From a virus, in IMG/VR virus record IMGVR_UViG_3300010399_000019, positions 1 to 41,370 of that record: a stretch of 41,370 nucleotides of DNA. One strand, given 5' to 3'. Under the pieces are notes generated by a model. The model searched no databases, was not told where the DNA came from, and saw nothing but the letters and a program-made list of their open reading frames with translations. The stretch's first letter is position 1; each line of letters starts with the position of its first letter. Made by a program: the position numbers and the translations under genes. Of this stretch, positions 6,702-15,060 are shown piece by piece.

Positions 6702-6826
6702 TGGGTCAATGCATCGGCTATCCGTTCCAGGCGGAATATCTGAATTGGCTATGGAAGCTTGATTTTGCGTGGCCCGGGCCTACAGACTACGAATCCTGGC
6801 TTCCGTATCACTTGGGACTCGCATGA
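6701..6826 (+). CDS. 41-residue aromatic small protein
   Basis: A short gene starts at the ATG that shares one base with the TerL stop (TAATG) and ends in an ATGA overlap with the next gene. The product, beginning MGQCIGYPFQAEYLNWLW, is rich in Trp, Tyr and Phe. Its double stop/start coupling within the packaging operon is the main evidence for translation. No function is known. Confidence 0.5.
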   Translation: MGQCIGYPFQAEYLNWLWKLDFAWPGPTDYESWLPYHLGLA

Positions 6827-6987
6827 GCAAGATAGCCAACACTTGCGCTAACCCCTCTTGCTTCCGCTATCCGATGCGTTCCAGCAATCTTTGTATGTCC
6901 TGTTCGACTAAGCGGGATGCCCTGTTTCTCCTTGGTGTTATGGCTGGCGGACTATCTATCTTCGCGGCGGTTTTGAGGTTTTGCTAA
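6823..6987 (+). CDS. 54-residue zinc-knuckle plus membrane-helix protein
   Basis: From ATG 6823 the product has CANPSC and CMSC, a Cys4 pattern at residues 8-27, followed by a hydrophobic helix (ALFLLGVMAGGLSIFAAVL). The start overlaps the preceding stop (ATGA) and the TAA shares its last base with the portal ATG. The function is unknown; a membrane-tethered zinc knuckle between TerL and portal is unusual. Confidence 0.55.
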   Translation: MSKIANTCANPSCFRYPMRSSNLCMSCSTKRDALFLLGVMAGGLSIFAAVLRFC

Positions 6988-9068
6988 TGGCTCAGATTCA
7001 GTCCGACACCTTGCCCGAAGCGGCAGTTAAGTACCTCAACGACATTGAGGCGGTTAAAAACCGCGAGGCCCAGCAGTTGGGCCGCATTGGAGCCCGCCAG
7101 GAGCTTCTTAACTGGTGCTGGCAATGGTATACGACGGCTAGGACTTGGCGCAAACAGTCCTGGGAAGATGAATGGTTGATGTGGCAGCGCAATGCGGATG
7201 GGAGATACGATCCTCGCCTTGCGTCTAAAAAGAAGGATTGGCAGGCTAAAGCCTTTGTCGATCTGACCCCCTCTCATCGTGAGACTATCCATGCCGAACT
7301 GTTTAGGCTTGTAGCGGGGTCTCAGCCGCTTTGTGAGGTGTCTAACCGTCCCGGTGGCGATGAGCCGACGGCCCAGGACATTGAGGACTTGCTTAAGCGG
7401 GAGTTTGAAAAGTCCAGGTTTGAGATTCACTATAACTCGATCCTAGAGGACCGGAATACTTACGGCTCCGGCTTCTGCCAGATTTGGTTTGACGTTGAGT
7501 ATGCCGATAGACCGACTAAGGTTCCCGTCTATGAGCCGCTGACTACTATCGGCGGCATGATGCGCAGTTTGCAGGGGCAGAGACAGATTTCAGGCTATAA
7601 GACCGTTTTGCAGAAGGTTGTATCTTACCGGGGAGTGAAGATTAGGCATATCCCTATTTGGGACTTCTTTGTCGATCCTAAGTCATTGACGATGAAGGAT
7701 GGACGGCCCCGGCTTCTTCGCACTCGCGTCTCGCTTCAGCAGATTCTTGACAATATCAAGTCCGGTGAGTGGATGCCGGAAGCGGGTCAGTTATTGTCTC
7801 AGGCGCGAGCCGAAGAAGTGACCCCTTCCGACCGTCAGCTATTGCAGATGGAGCGCGGCATTGCCGATGTTGCTCCGAGGCGGGAGGGTAATCAGAAGGA
7901 CTTTGAAGCCTATGAGCTTCATGCCAAACTGCCGCAGAAGTGGGTCTATCCGCTACTGAAGAATCCTCTGCCGATTGACAATGCGGAGCAGTTGGTCCCC
8001 GCCTGCGTCTATTTCACGGAAAAGACTATTTTTGCGGTCACGTTTGAAGATACCTATGACGGTGAGCCAAATTTCTATAAAGACGATTACTTCCCGGTAG
8101 CCAATCGGTTCTATGGGCGTGGAATCCCTGAGATGATTCGCAATCCTCAGATGATCGTTAATGAGGTTGTCAATCAGCGGTTGGACGAGGGTAATTTGGC
8201 GCTTCAGCAGGGCTTCGCGGTCATTGAGAAAGCCATTGTAAATACGGAGGACCTTGTGTCCGGCGGCCCAGGACTCATCGTCCGCCTTGACCAAAAGAAA
8301 CTTGGTCCCAATGGCGATGTCAGGAATGCGATTCTCCCGCTGGAGCGCCCCGATGTGAAGATTAATGCTGGGTTCTCTGAGGTGCATGAATGGGAGCGTA
8401 TGGCCCAGGAGCGCACCTCTGTTAATCGCGCCGAGCATGGTCCTGTGGGCATTCCTGGCGGGGCTAAGACGCTTGGCGGTATGCAAATGCTTAAGCGGAC
8501 GGAATCGGCCAAGTTTGCGTTCATTGCAATGCTCTCTGAGTTCCGCTTCATGCACGATATCTTCCGTGGGTATTGGCAGTTGATTTACGCCAATATCACG
8601 CCTCAGGACGTTATTGATGCCCTAGGCCAGCAGCGGGCGCAGAGATTCCAGCTTATGAGCCCGGAGCAGATTGAAACTCAGTACCGATTCCAGCCCAAGG
8701 GAATCTTTGAGCGCGAGGGCAAGGCCGAGAAACAGGGCAGGCTTGCGGCGCTCCGCGAACAGTTCAAGGGCGCTCCGTGGTGGAATGACCTTGCCAACGC
8801 CGAGGAGCAGGCTAAGAGCTTCGGGGTTGACCCTTCCACGTTTGAGTTCCCGCAGGCAGAACAAATCCAGATGCAGCAAATGGCGCAGATGATCGCCCAG
8901 CCCATGGCTAAACAGATGCTTGCTGAGATTGTGATTGGTCAGGCCGTCAAGGATGTTGAGCGCAATCTAAGCGAGAAGATGGCCGACAATGCGGACGGGG
9001 CCAAAGAGGAAAAGGTTAAGGGAGTTCCCGACCTTGCCAGCAAAGAGAAGCCGAAGGGGAAAGTCTAA
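6987..9068 (+). CDS. Portal protein
   Basis: The start is ATG 6987, in a TAATG overlap, giving 693 residues, the size range of short-tailed phage portals. After an N-terminal helix (EAAVKYLNDIEAVKNREA), Trp-rich segments (NWCWQWYTTARTWRKQSW) lead to the wing and stem regions. NPQMIVNEVVNQRLDEGN (about 390-410) is typical of the clip/stem part of portals, and the C-terminus is Gln/Ala/Lys-rich (barrel-like). Its place between TerL and the scaffold/capsid genes supports the call. It forms the dodecameric DNA channel of the capsid vertex and docks TerL and the tail adaptor. Confidence 0.88.
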   Translation: MAQIQSDTLPEAAVKYLNDIEAVKNREAQQLGRIGARQELLNWCWQWYTTARTWRKQSWEDEWLMWQRNADGRYDPRLASKKKDWQAKAFVDLTPSHRETIHAELFRLVAGSQPLCEVSNRPGGDEPTAQDIEDLLKREFEKSRFEIHYNSILEDRNTYGSGFCQIWFDVEYADRPTKVPVYEPLTTIGGMMRSLQGQRQISGYKTVLQKVVSYRGVKIRHIPIWDFFVDPKSLTMKDGRPRLLRTRVSLQQILDNIKSGEWMPEAGQLLSQARAEEVTPSDRQLLQMERGIADVAPRREGNQKDFEAYELHAKLPQKWVYPLLKNPLPIDNAEQLVPACVYFTEKTIFAVTFEDTYDGEPNFYKDDYFPVANRFYGRGIPEMIRNPQMIVNEVVNQRLDEGNLALQQGFAVIEKAIVNTEDLVSGGPGLIVRLDQKKLGPNGDVRNAILPLERPDVKINAGFSEVHEWERMAQERTSVNRAEHGPVGIPGGAKTLGGMQMLKRTESAKFAFIAMLSEFRFMHDIFRGYWQLIYANITPQDVIDALGQQRAQRFQLMSPEQIETQYRFQPKGIFEREGKAEKQGRLAALREQFKGAPWWNDLANAEEQAKSFGVDPSTFEFPQAEQIQMQQMAQMIAQPMAKQMLAEIVIGQAVKDVERNLSEKMADNADGAKEEKVKGVPDLASKEKPKGKV

Positions 9069-9181
9069 TGACAAAAGGACGTAAGCGAGCCGAACTAATC
9101 AAGCGAATCTCTAAAGAATCGGATGATGCCGCTAATAGGATTCGCCTTGAACGCAGGCTTAGGAAAGCCCGTGGCCGATAA
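9068..9181 (+). CDS. 37-residue basic small protein
   Basis: The ATG shares one base with the portal stop (TAATG). The product, starting MTKGRKRAELIKRISKES, is strongly basic and helical with an Arg-rich tail. It overlaps the next gene by 11 bases. Tight linkage is the main support; nucleic-acid or scaffold binding is only a guess. Confidence 0.45.
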   Translation: MTKGRKRAELIKRISKESDDAANRIRLERRLRKARGR

Positions 9182-9452
9182 GAAAGCCATTGAACGCGGC
9201 GAGAGGCTCCACCGCCTTATGGCCAATGAGGATTTCTCCGTATTCCTGGCCGAGTTCGAGTCTAGGATTGAGGGTGAACGGACGGCACTTGAAATCAGCG
9301 GCTCGGTTATTAATATCCCGCCCCATATCGCGGCTCATTGCGCCCAAAGGCTTAATGTCCTTGTCTCACTCCGAGATTGGATTGATGACGAAATTGAGCG
9401 GGGCGGCAAAGAAATGATGAAAGAGCAGGCGGCTAACGAGGTTGTGGCTTGA
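9171..9452 (+). CDS. Hypothetical protein between portal and scaffold
   Basis: The start chosen is GTG 9171, after AGGAAAGCCC, giving 93 residues beginning MADKKAIERGERLHRLM. An ATG at 9123 would add 16 residues lacking a ribosome site. The product is helical and charged, with no recognised domain. Small helical proteins at this location in other phages can be head-assembly helpers; this is inference from position. Confidence 0.65.
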   Translation: MADKKAIERGERLHRLMANEDFSVFLAEFESRIEGERTALEISGSVINIPPHIAAHCAQRLNVLVSLRDWIDDEIERGGKEMMKEQAANEVVA

Positions 9453-9598
9453 CCACTTTGGCGGCTATCTTTCTATTCGCAATTGCCCTATTTGCCGGAT
9501 TTATGACGGGAATCAATTTTCGCGGCAATCCGCCTAAGCGGACCCGCAAGCGTAAAAATCAAACGGCCCCGACGGAAGGGCAACCGGAGAATAAATGA
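9449..9598 (+). CDS. 49-residue membrane-helix protein with basic tail
   Basis: TTG 9449 overlaps the TGA of the previous gene and the TGA at 9598 overlaps the ATG of the scaffold gene. A hydrophobic N-terminal helix (residues 3-20) is followed by PPKRTRKRKN and a polar tail. The TTGA linkage is a recurrent start pattern in this genome. The function is unknown. Confidence 0.5.
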   Translation: MTTLAAIFLFAIALFAGFMTGINFRGNPPKRTRKRKNQTAPTEGQPENK

Positions 9599-10629
9599 GC
9601 GAAATGACCGTTAGCACTGGCGTTCCTGAAGTAATTATTGGATCGGGCTCGATGGAAGGCGCTAAACCTACTGTCGCTCTTTCCAGTGATTGGAACGCGG
9701 ACTTAGCCAAGATGGCCGCAGAGAGTCAGCCGCAGACGCCCGCGCAACCTGAGGTGGTCAGTCAGCCCGCCCAGGCCGTGGTAACGACTGTCCCTGCCGT
9801 CCCTGTTGTCCCCGTGGCACAGCAGCCCGCCGTCGCCGCGCCCGTTGCGGCTCCAGTTGTCCAGGCTGTTGAAGTCCCTGAGAAGTTCCGTGGTGTTGAC
9901 GGTAAGTTAGACCCTGAGAAGCTGTTGAAGTCATATGGAGATGCCGAGAGGGCTTTGAAGCAGGCTCAGAACAAGCTGAGTCAGGCCCCTGCGGCGGTTG
10001 CCCCACAAGCCCCTGTCAATCAGGCTCCCGTGGTTCAGCCTAATCCTGGCAACCTTACGCCGCTAGAATTACAGGTTGCGCGTGATCTATTCAACAGCGG
10101 GGCAGGCTATACCGAAGCGCAGGCCATCGCTACGGCCCGCGTGCAGGTTAAATTGGCGGAAGCGTCGTCCAGGATGGCTGCTGAACAGGCCATGGGGCCT
10201 GTCTCTCAGCTTATGGAAGCCCATGCAGAGCAACGTAGGGTTTCCGAGCTTCAGACGTTAGCCAAGAACTTCCCCGAAGTGCTGACGCCGAAGGGATATG
10301 ATGAGTTGGTCAAGGTCCGTCAGGAAAATCCTTGGCTTGATAACTCGCCGGAACCATGGCGGGCGGCGGCACAGATTCTCATTGGTCAGAAGCAAATGAT
10401 TCAAGGTCAGGCTGGGACGGTTGCTATTCCGAATCCCACGGGCTCACAGACGGGTCAACCCCTTCCAGTGATGCCATCCTCGCCTAACCCCGCAAACTCA
10501 CTTCAGATTAACACCCCGGCCCAGGTTGAGGCTTACGTCAAGACCTTAACCCCCGCTCAGGAAGCGGAATTCTGGACCAAGGCTGGTTTGAAGTGGGAAG
10601 TGCCCAAGGCTAGTTTCAAGGGCTATTGA
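9595..10629 (+). CDS. Putative capsid scaffolding protein
   Basis: The 344-residue product lies directly before the major capsid gene. Residues 40-100 are low-complexity Pro/Val/Ala/Gln, followed by VPEKFRGVDGKLDPEKLLKSYGDAERALKQAQN, a conserved-looking helical segment common in phage scaffold or head-morphogenesis proteins. Another Ala/Gln-rich stretch and a helical region (residues 155-260) follow, with a C-terminal TPAQEAEFWTKAGL helix. No protease motif is seen. The charge pattern and position support scaffolding, in which the protein guides capsid assembly and then leaves. Confidence 0.7.
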   Translation: MSEMTVSTGVPEVIIGSGSMEGAKPTVALSSDWNADLAKMAAESQPQTPAQPEVVSQPAQAVVTTVPAVPVVPVAQQPAVAAPVAAPVVQAVEVPEKFRGVDGKLDPEKLLKSYGDAERALKQAQNKLSQAPAAVAPQAPVNQAPVVQPNPGNLTPLELQVARDLFNSGAGYTEAQAIATARVQVKLAEASSRMAAEQAMGPVSQLMEAHAEQRRVSELQTLAKNFPEVLTPKGYDELVKVRQENPWLDNSPEPWRAAAQILIGQKQMIQGQAGTVAIPNPTGSQTGQPLPVMPSSPNPANSLQINTPAQVEAYVKTLTPAQEAEFWTKAGLKWEVPKASFKGY

Positions 10630-10654
10630 TTAAAAAACAGGAATAGGACCATAA

Positions 10655-11734
10655 GTGGCTGACCAGCAGACTAGTACCTCTACCAATAACAACATGCTGC
10701 CCGTGTATTTCACGCGGCGGCTTCTCAAAGTTCTAGACGAGCAGGTTTGGCTCTACCAGCTTGCCGAGAAGTATCCTCTCCCCGAGGGGAATGGTACGCA
10801 GATGACGTTCAACGGCTGGCGGCGTATCGCGGCCCCGTCGTCTACCCTGGCCGAGCAGTCGTCTAACGCGGCTGTCGTCCTTTCCTCCCGCAAGATTAAC
10901 GTCACGATCAATTCTTATGGTCGTGGCGTTAAGATTTCGGACCTGTTCGAGAAGACTGTCATCGCCCCTGCCGCTCAGGGTGCGATTGAGCGTCTTATGC
11001 AGTCTGCCGCTCTCGCTCAGGATAACGTGATCCAGCTTGCTATTTTCCAGAACTCGCTGGCTCGCGTTGGTAAGGATCAGGCTTCCCTTTCCTCGTTTGG
11101 CGCGTCTACCAAGATGCTCTCCGCGTGGCAGGGTTCGCTCCCGTCGTCCTTCTGCGCTAACACTGGAACGTCGTCTAATACGCTCCAGTTCGGCCTTCCG
11201 GTCATCGTTCCGACTTCGGCCTCTGGTCGCCTGTCTGTCTCTAAGACTTGGACGATCTCTTCCGGCTTCGGCCCGATTGCGCTCCGTAAGGCTACCGACC
11301 GTCTGCGCCGTTTCGATGTCCCGACTTGGGGCGATGGTTCTTACGTCGCGGTTTGCAACCCCAAGGCGATGACTTCGCTCCTCGCTAACCCGGACGCCAA
11401 GCAGTGGTATGTGAACTACCAGGGCGGCCCGTCCGAGTCCATGTTCAAGGGCGAGGTTCGCAGCCCTGTTCACGGCGTTCGCATCATCATGTCTACGAAC
11501 ATCCCGCGTTATGCTACGTCGGCCCTGTCGGCCAACATCACGCCCGTTCTCGGCATGGAGTGCGTCGCCGTGACTGAGCTTGGCGGGTTGGAGATGATCG
11601 TTAAGCGGCCTGGAGACCAGTCCACGAACGATCCTTACAACCTGTTCTCGACCGTCGCCTACAAGTTCCGTGCCGTGGCGGCTGTCACGAACCCGTCCGC
11701 TGGTTGCATCCTCATCACCAACGAGCGCTCGTAA
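10655..11734 (+). CDS. Major capsid protein, N4-gp56 family
   Basis: The 359-residue product matches the N4-gp56 type of HK97-fold capsid proteins. Matching features are an N-terminal LLKVLDEQVWLYQLAEK helix, TQMTFNGWRRI, LAEQ, INVTINSYGRGVKISDLFE and a long central helix, ending in strands around AYKFRAVAAVTNPSAG. The start is GTG 10655 after AATAGGACCATAA. Strong preference for C-ending codons compared with neighbours (many TCC, GTC, AAC) suggests selection for high expression. A GC-rich hairpin follows directly. The protein forms the icosahedral shell. Confidence 0.9.
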   Translation: MADQQTSTSTNNNMLPVYFTRRLLKVLDEQVWLYQLAEKYPLPEGNGTQMTFNGWRRIAAPSSTLAEQSSNAAVVLSSRKINVTINSYGRGVKISDLFEKTVIAPAAQGAIERLMQSAALAQDNVIQLAIFQNSLARVGKDQASLSSFGASTKMLSAWQGSLPSSFCANTGTSSNTLQFGLPVIVPTSASGRLSVSKTWTISSGFGPIALRKATDRLRRFDVPTWGDGSYVAVCNPKAMTSLLANPDAKQWYVNYQGGPSESMFKGEVRSPVHGVRIIMSTNIPRYATSALSANITPVLGMECVAVTELGGLEMIVKRPGDQSTNDPYNLFSTVAYKFRAVAAVTNPSAGCILITNERS

Positions 11735-11741
11735 TCTGTTC

Positions 11742-11767
11742 CTGCTCCCGGGGAAACCCGGGGGCAG
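11742..11767 (+). promoter_or_regulatory. GNRA-capped RNA hairpin after the capsid gene
   Basis: An 11-bp stem with one G-U pair (11742-11752 with 11757-11767) is capped by a GAAA tetraloop. There is no U-tract, so it is not a standard terminator. It more likely protects or marks the 3' end of a processed capsid mRNA, or reduces transcription into the following genes. Confidence 0.7.
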
Positions 11768-11794
11768 CATAGAGATTATGAAGTTGGAGGCATA

Positions 11795-12148
11795 ATGAAG
11801 TTTATCGCGATTATCGCAGCTATTCTGATCCCGTCAATCGGTAATGCGGTGACGGTTAACCCGGCCTCCATGGTTACGGCTGACTCGGCTAATACCCCGC
11901 TTACCATCCCCTATCGAGATGCTAACGGTGGGTTTTCGGCGGGCGCTCTCGTGTTCCAGCTACAGGTACTCACTACAGCACAGTTACAGGCGCGGACTGA
12001 TACGCCGTATACGCTTTATCTTAGCTCTGAAGCGAATCAGACTGGCGCGGGAACCGGGCTTTGCGTTTCCACTGCGGCGGCGATTGGTTCTTATATCTAT
12101 CTCTCCACCGTTACCACGACGAATATCGGGAAGGCTTGCGGCCAGTAA
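11795..12148 (+). CDS. Small exported protein after the capsid gene
   Basis: The 117-residue product starts at ATG 11795 after TTGGAGGCATA. MKFIAIIAAILIPSIGNA is a clear Sec signal peptide with an AxA-like cleavage site (GNA-V). The mature part of about 99 residues is Thr/Ser/Ala-rich, beta-type, with two cysteines placed to form one disulphide (LCVS and KACGQ near the C-terminus). A decoration or surface protein is conceivable from position, but a signal peptide is unexpected for a cytoplasmically assembled head. No family is recognised. Confidence 0.7.
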   Translation: MKFIAIIAAILIPSIGNAVTVNPASMVTADSANTPLTIPYRDANGGFSAGALVFQLQVLTTAQLQARTDTPYTLYLSSEANQTGAGTGLCVSTAAAIGSYIYLSTVTTTNIGKACGQ

Positions 12149-12285
12149 TGGGAGATATCAGCACTTGGACGTTGACACAGATTGCACTGGCCTTTTTGGC
12201 TTGGTGCGGTGTTATTGTCGCGGCTACGCTTATAGCCTGGGTGCTATGGTCAATCTCGGAATGGTTTAGGGATGGTGGATGCTGA
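12148..12285 (+). CDS. 45-residue single-helix membrane protein
   Basis: The ATG shares a base with the previous stop (TAATG). The product has a polar start (MGDISTWTLTQ), a long hydrophobic helix (IALAFLAWCGVIVAATLIAW) and a short charged tail. It overlaps the methyltransferase start by seven bases. It might anchor or chaperone the neighbouring glycosylation enzymes at the membrane; this is only a positional guess. Confidence 0.55.
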   Translation: MGDISTWTLTQIALAFLAWCGVIVAATLIAWVLWSISEWFRDGGC

Positions 12286-12809
12286 CAATGGAAGCCATTA
12301 AACTTAATCTCGGGTCCAGGGATAGGCATATGCCTGGATTCAAGAATATTGATATCGACCCCCATCCCGGCGTTGATTATGTTGGTGATGTTTCTGACCT
12401 GTCTAGGTTTGAGTCGGGCTCGGTCTCGTCTATCTTCGCCAGCAACATTTTAGAGCATTTCCCGCACACTAAAACCTCTGATGTTTTGGCCGAATGGAAA
12501 CGTGTCCTAAAGACAGGCGGGGTTCTCTATCTCTCGGTTCCTGATTTTGATCGCGCGGTTGATATTTACCGTCAATGCGGACTAAAGGATTGGGTACAGG
12601 CCCAGTTAATGGGGGATCAGGAATACAAGACCGCGTTCCATTATGCCCTGTTTGATGAGAAGCGTTTGAGGGATACCGTTTTATCCGTCGGCTTCCGAGA
12701 GTGTTCATTTGTCGAGCGTTTTGACTTCTCCAATCCCAACGATTGCTCTAACAATGTGAGCAACATTGACGGCAAGCCAGTTAGCCTTAATGCGGTGGTG
12801 ATTAAGTGA
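12279..12809 (+). CDS. SAM-dependent methyltransferase, class I
   Basis: The product of up to 176 residues carries motif I IKLNLGSRDRHMPGFKNIDI, an acidic motif at VDYVGDVSDLSRF, ASNILEHFPH, and LKTGGVLYLSVPDF (post-motif). This is the Methyltransf_11 pattern of sugar or small-molecule methyltransferases found in surface polysaccharide clusters. ATG 12288 (three codons in) is an alternative start. It heads a tight run of glycosyltransferases and ends in a GTGA overlap with the first. It probably methylates a glycan or a nucleotide-sugar-derived group. Confidence 0.8.
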   Translation: MLTMEAIKLNLGSRDRHMPGFKNIDIDPHPGVDYVGDVSDLSRFESGSVSSIFASNILEHFPHTKTSDVLAEWKRVLKTGGVLYLSVPDFDRAVDIYRQCGLKDWVQAQLMGDQEYKTAFHYALFDEKRLRDTVLSVGFRECSFVERFDFSNPNDCSNNVSNIDGKPVSLNAVVIK

Positions 12810-13594
12810 GTACGGTTGGGACGTTTACGCTTATTCGAGATGAGGCCAGATGGATCAGGGCCCATCTTCTGTCCTGGCTTCCTTTTGTGGACGAACAGGT
12901 TTTCTTTGATGGAAATTCCAGTGATGGGACGCTTGAAATAATCAAGGATGTTCGGGCTAATCATCCATTCGGCAAGCGTATTAAGCTCTTTGAGAACCGG
13001 GATTGTGCGGACTTGGATTCTGATTATCAGATCGTCTTTAACGATTGCCTGCGCTCCCTCACCACTGACTATGCCATCTTCGCTCATCCAGACATGATGC
13101 TGGACGAGCCCGGTAATATCGGATTCCTGGGCGATGCGCCCGCCTATACGTCATCCATGCGCTCTTTTGCCGGGGAGCCTGACGGGCAGCTTTATGAAAT
13201 CAAAACGGGCCGCGCGGAAGCGTGGAAAAACATCTACCGCCTACACAATCCCGACCTGGGGCTACATTACTTCGGAGCCTACGGATCGGAGAATGAAGAT
13301 TGTTACTTCAGCAAGATCACTGGGAATGAGCATCGATATCGAGGTACTGATTTCAGCGCCTATCCGTATGAAGTCAAAGACTCAGGGATTAAAATCTCCC
13401 ATTTCTCTGATGTTAGGACCTTGGACCGACGTATCGACCGGATGGTCAAGTGCCTGCTTAATCAAGGTCAGCCGCTTGAAATCGCTAAAGAAATAGCCAA
13501 GGTTCACCCCAGGGTTACTTTCCAGAATTCATTTGGATTCAAGTTTGAGCCGTGCGAGTACCCAGAACAACTGAGACAAGGAGTTACCACCTAA
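12806..13594 (+). CDS. Glycosyltransferase, GT2-like
   Basis: The 262-residue product starts at GTG 12806 (GTGA overlap). The opening LIRDEARWIRAHLLSWLPFVD, then FFDGNSSDGTLEII and IFAHPDMMLDE, match glycosyltransferases of the GT2/GT-A type. In these the DGNSSDGT loop binds the nucleotide and the acidic PDMM region stands in for the DxD metal site. The C-terminal 80 residues are less typical. Its stop forms a TAATG with the next gene. The acceptor is unknown. Confidence 0.75.
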   Translation: MSTVGTFTLIRDEARWIRAHLLSWLPFVDEQVFFDGNSSDGTLEIIKDVRANHPFGKRIKLFENRDCADLDSDYQIVFNDCLRSLTTDYAIFAHPDMMLDEPGNIGFLGDAPAYTSSMRSFAGEPDGQLYEIKTGRAEAWKNIYRLHNPDLGLHYFGAYGSENEDCYFSKITGNEHRYRGTDFSAYPYEVKDSGIKISHFSDVRTLDRRIDRMVKCLLNQGQPLEIAKEIAKVHPRVTFQNSFGFKFEPCEYPEQLRQGVTT

Positions 13595-15060
13595 TGCCCA
13601 GACTGTCCTTTATCGTGCCGACGTATAAGCCCAAAGCCGATGTCTTTGAGAAATGCGTCAAGTCTCTAGCCGCGCAGGCTTTGACTGAGTGGGAAGCCAT
13701 CTTCGTTCTTGATGGCCCCAGCCAGGAAGCGCGAAAGATCATTGGTCGGCATATGAAGGACAAGGATTTTACCATCGTCGAAATCGAGCATGGCGGGGCG
13801 CAGAAGGCCCGGAATGAAGGGGCTAAACACGCTCAGGGTGATATCCTTTGCTTCTTTGATAGCGATTGCGCCATTGAGCCGGGCACCTCTAAGATGTGGG
13901 TCGAGCAGTTCGACAAGCATCCTGAGGTTGGATTCATCTATTCGGGCTATAAGTTCTTTGGCGAGAAGTATGCAATTGAGGGCCAGCCCTGGGACCCCTG
14001 GACGCTGAAGGTCAGGAACTATATTAGCGGCTGCTTTCCGATGCGTAAGTCTCTTTATCCCGGCTGGACTGAGGGACTTAAGTCCCTACAGGATTGGGAT
14101 ATGTGGCTCTCCCTTGTGGAAAAGGCTGAATCCATGGGGTGGGACATTAATAAACTCGGTCTCTACGTCCAGGGATATGCGTTCTCTACAGCCATACCTG
14201 AGATTGGGTCAATTTCCGGTGACGGTTGCCAGCCTGACGTTTGGCTTGATCGCGTCAATGCGGTTAAGACCCTTCATCACTTGGAGAATCGCAAAGTCTG
14301 CGTGTCGTCTTTGGGATACAGGCATGATGGACTCGCTTTGGCTAAGTTAATCAACGCCGACTATCAGGACGTTCCAAACGACAAGCCGCATGGCTATAAA
14401 ACGATCATCCAGGTTGGTTTCTCCCTCGGTCCCAATGCGGAGAAGCACGCGGCTATTTTCCAAGAGAAACACGTTAAAAAGATTCTGTTTTGGACCGGGG
14501 ATGACATCAATGAGATGTATCACTCGGTTGCGTTCAAGACCATCGATGCCTTTGCACAGCTTCTAAACAATGTCGCCGTTCAGTATTGCGAGGATCGGGA
14601 AGCTAAACGATTGCTTGAACGGATGGGGTTCAAGGCATCTATCATGACTTTGCCTTTGGGCGTTCCTAACGTCCAGCCGATGCCTGAGGCTAAGAAATGG
14701 GTTGTGGATATCGCCTCTGACTATTCGCCTATGATTTCAGTTATCGCTCAGAGCTTGCCGGATATCGAGCTTGAAATGATTGACCGTGCGGCCAAGCTGT
14801 CCGATTACAAGGGACTGATTCACTTCTTCCCCGACCGGACGACTACGGGGTCAATCAAGCGGGCCCATCTGACCGGGAGGCACGTTATCTCCAATGTCCA
14901 GCAGCCCTATTGCGGATTCATTGACGACAAATGGGACGTTGAGAAATTCATTATTGAATGTGTCGATAAGATCAGGGAACTGACCAGCAAGGACGCGGAA
15001 GCGGATGCCCCGGCCATGTATTCCAGTCAGACCGCGAAGCTCATGGAGGTGTGCGCTTGA
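13594..15060 (+). CDS. Two-domain glycosyltransferase, GT2 plus C-terminal GT-B-like part
   Basis: From ATG 13594 (TAATG) the 488-residue product begins with a GT2 domain: SFIVPTYKPKADVFEKCVKS, IFVLDGPS, GGAQKARNEGAKHAQGDIL, and the DxD motif FFDSDC at about residues 86-91. A QDWDMWLSL helix follows near 168. From about residue 228 a second Rossmann-like part (YKTIIQVGFSLG..., FWTGDDINEMYH, TLPLGVPN) resembles a GT-B half. Two activities, or one enzyme plus an acceptor-binding domain, are possible. An upstream in-frame start at 13552 is inside the previous gene and not preferred. Confidence 0.78.
   Translation: MPRLSFIVPTYKPKADVFEKCVKSLAAQALTEWEAIFVLDGPSQEARKIIGRHMKDKDFTIVEIEHGGAQKARNEGAKHAQGDILCFFDSDCAIEPGTSKMWVEQFDKHPEVGFIYSGYKFFGEKYAIEGQPWDPWTLKVRNYISGCFPMRKSLYPGWTEGLKSLQDWDMWLSLVEKAESMGWDINKLGLYVQGYAFSTAIPEIGSISGDGCQPDVWLDRVNAVKTLHHLENRKVCVSSLGYRHDGLALAKLINADYQDVPNDKPHGYKTIIQVGFSLGPNAEKHAAIFQEKHVKKILFWTGDDINEMYHSVAFKTIDAFAQLLNNVAVQYCEDREAKRLLERMGFKASIMTLPLGVPNVQPMPEAKKWVVDIASDYSPMISVIAQSLPDIELEMIDRAAKLSDYKGLIHFFPDRTTTGSIKRAHLTGRHVISNVQQPYCGFIDDKWDVEKFIIECVDKIRELTSKDAEADAPAMYSSQTAKLMEVCA

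Noticed and set aside
7953-8555. 200-residue open frame antisense to the portal gene
   Set aside because: It lies wholly inside the portal gene, which has clear family features and coupled starts.
10733-11770. 345-residue open frame antisense to the capsid gene
   Set aside because: It is an artefact of the strong codon bias of the capsid gene; the product is Arg/Asp/Gly-rich without any natural pattern and has no ribosome site.
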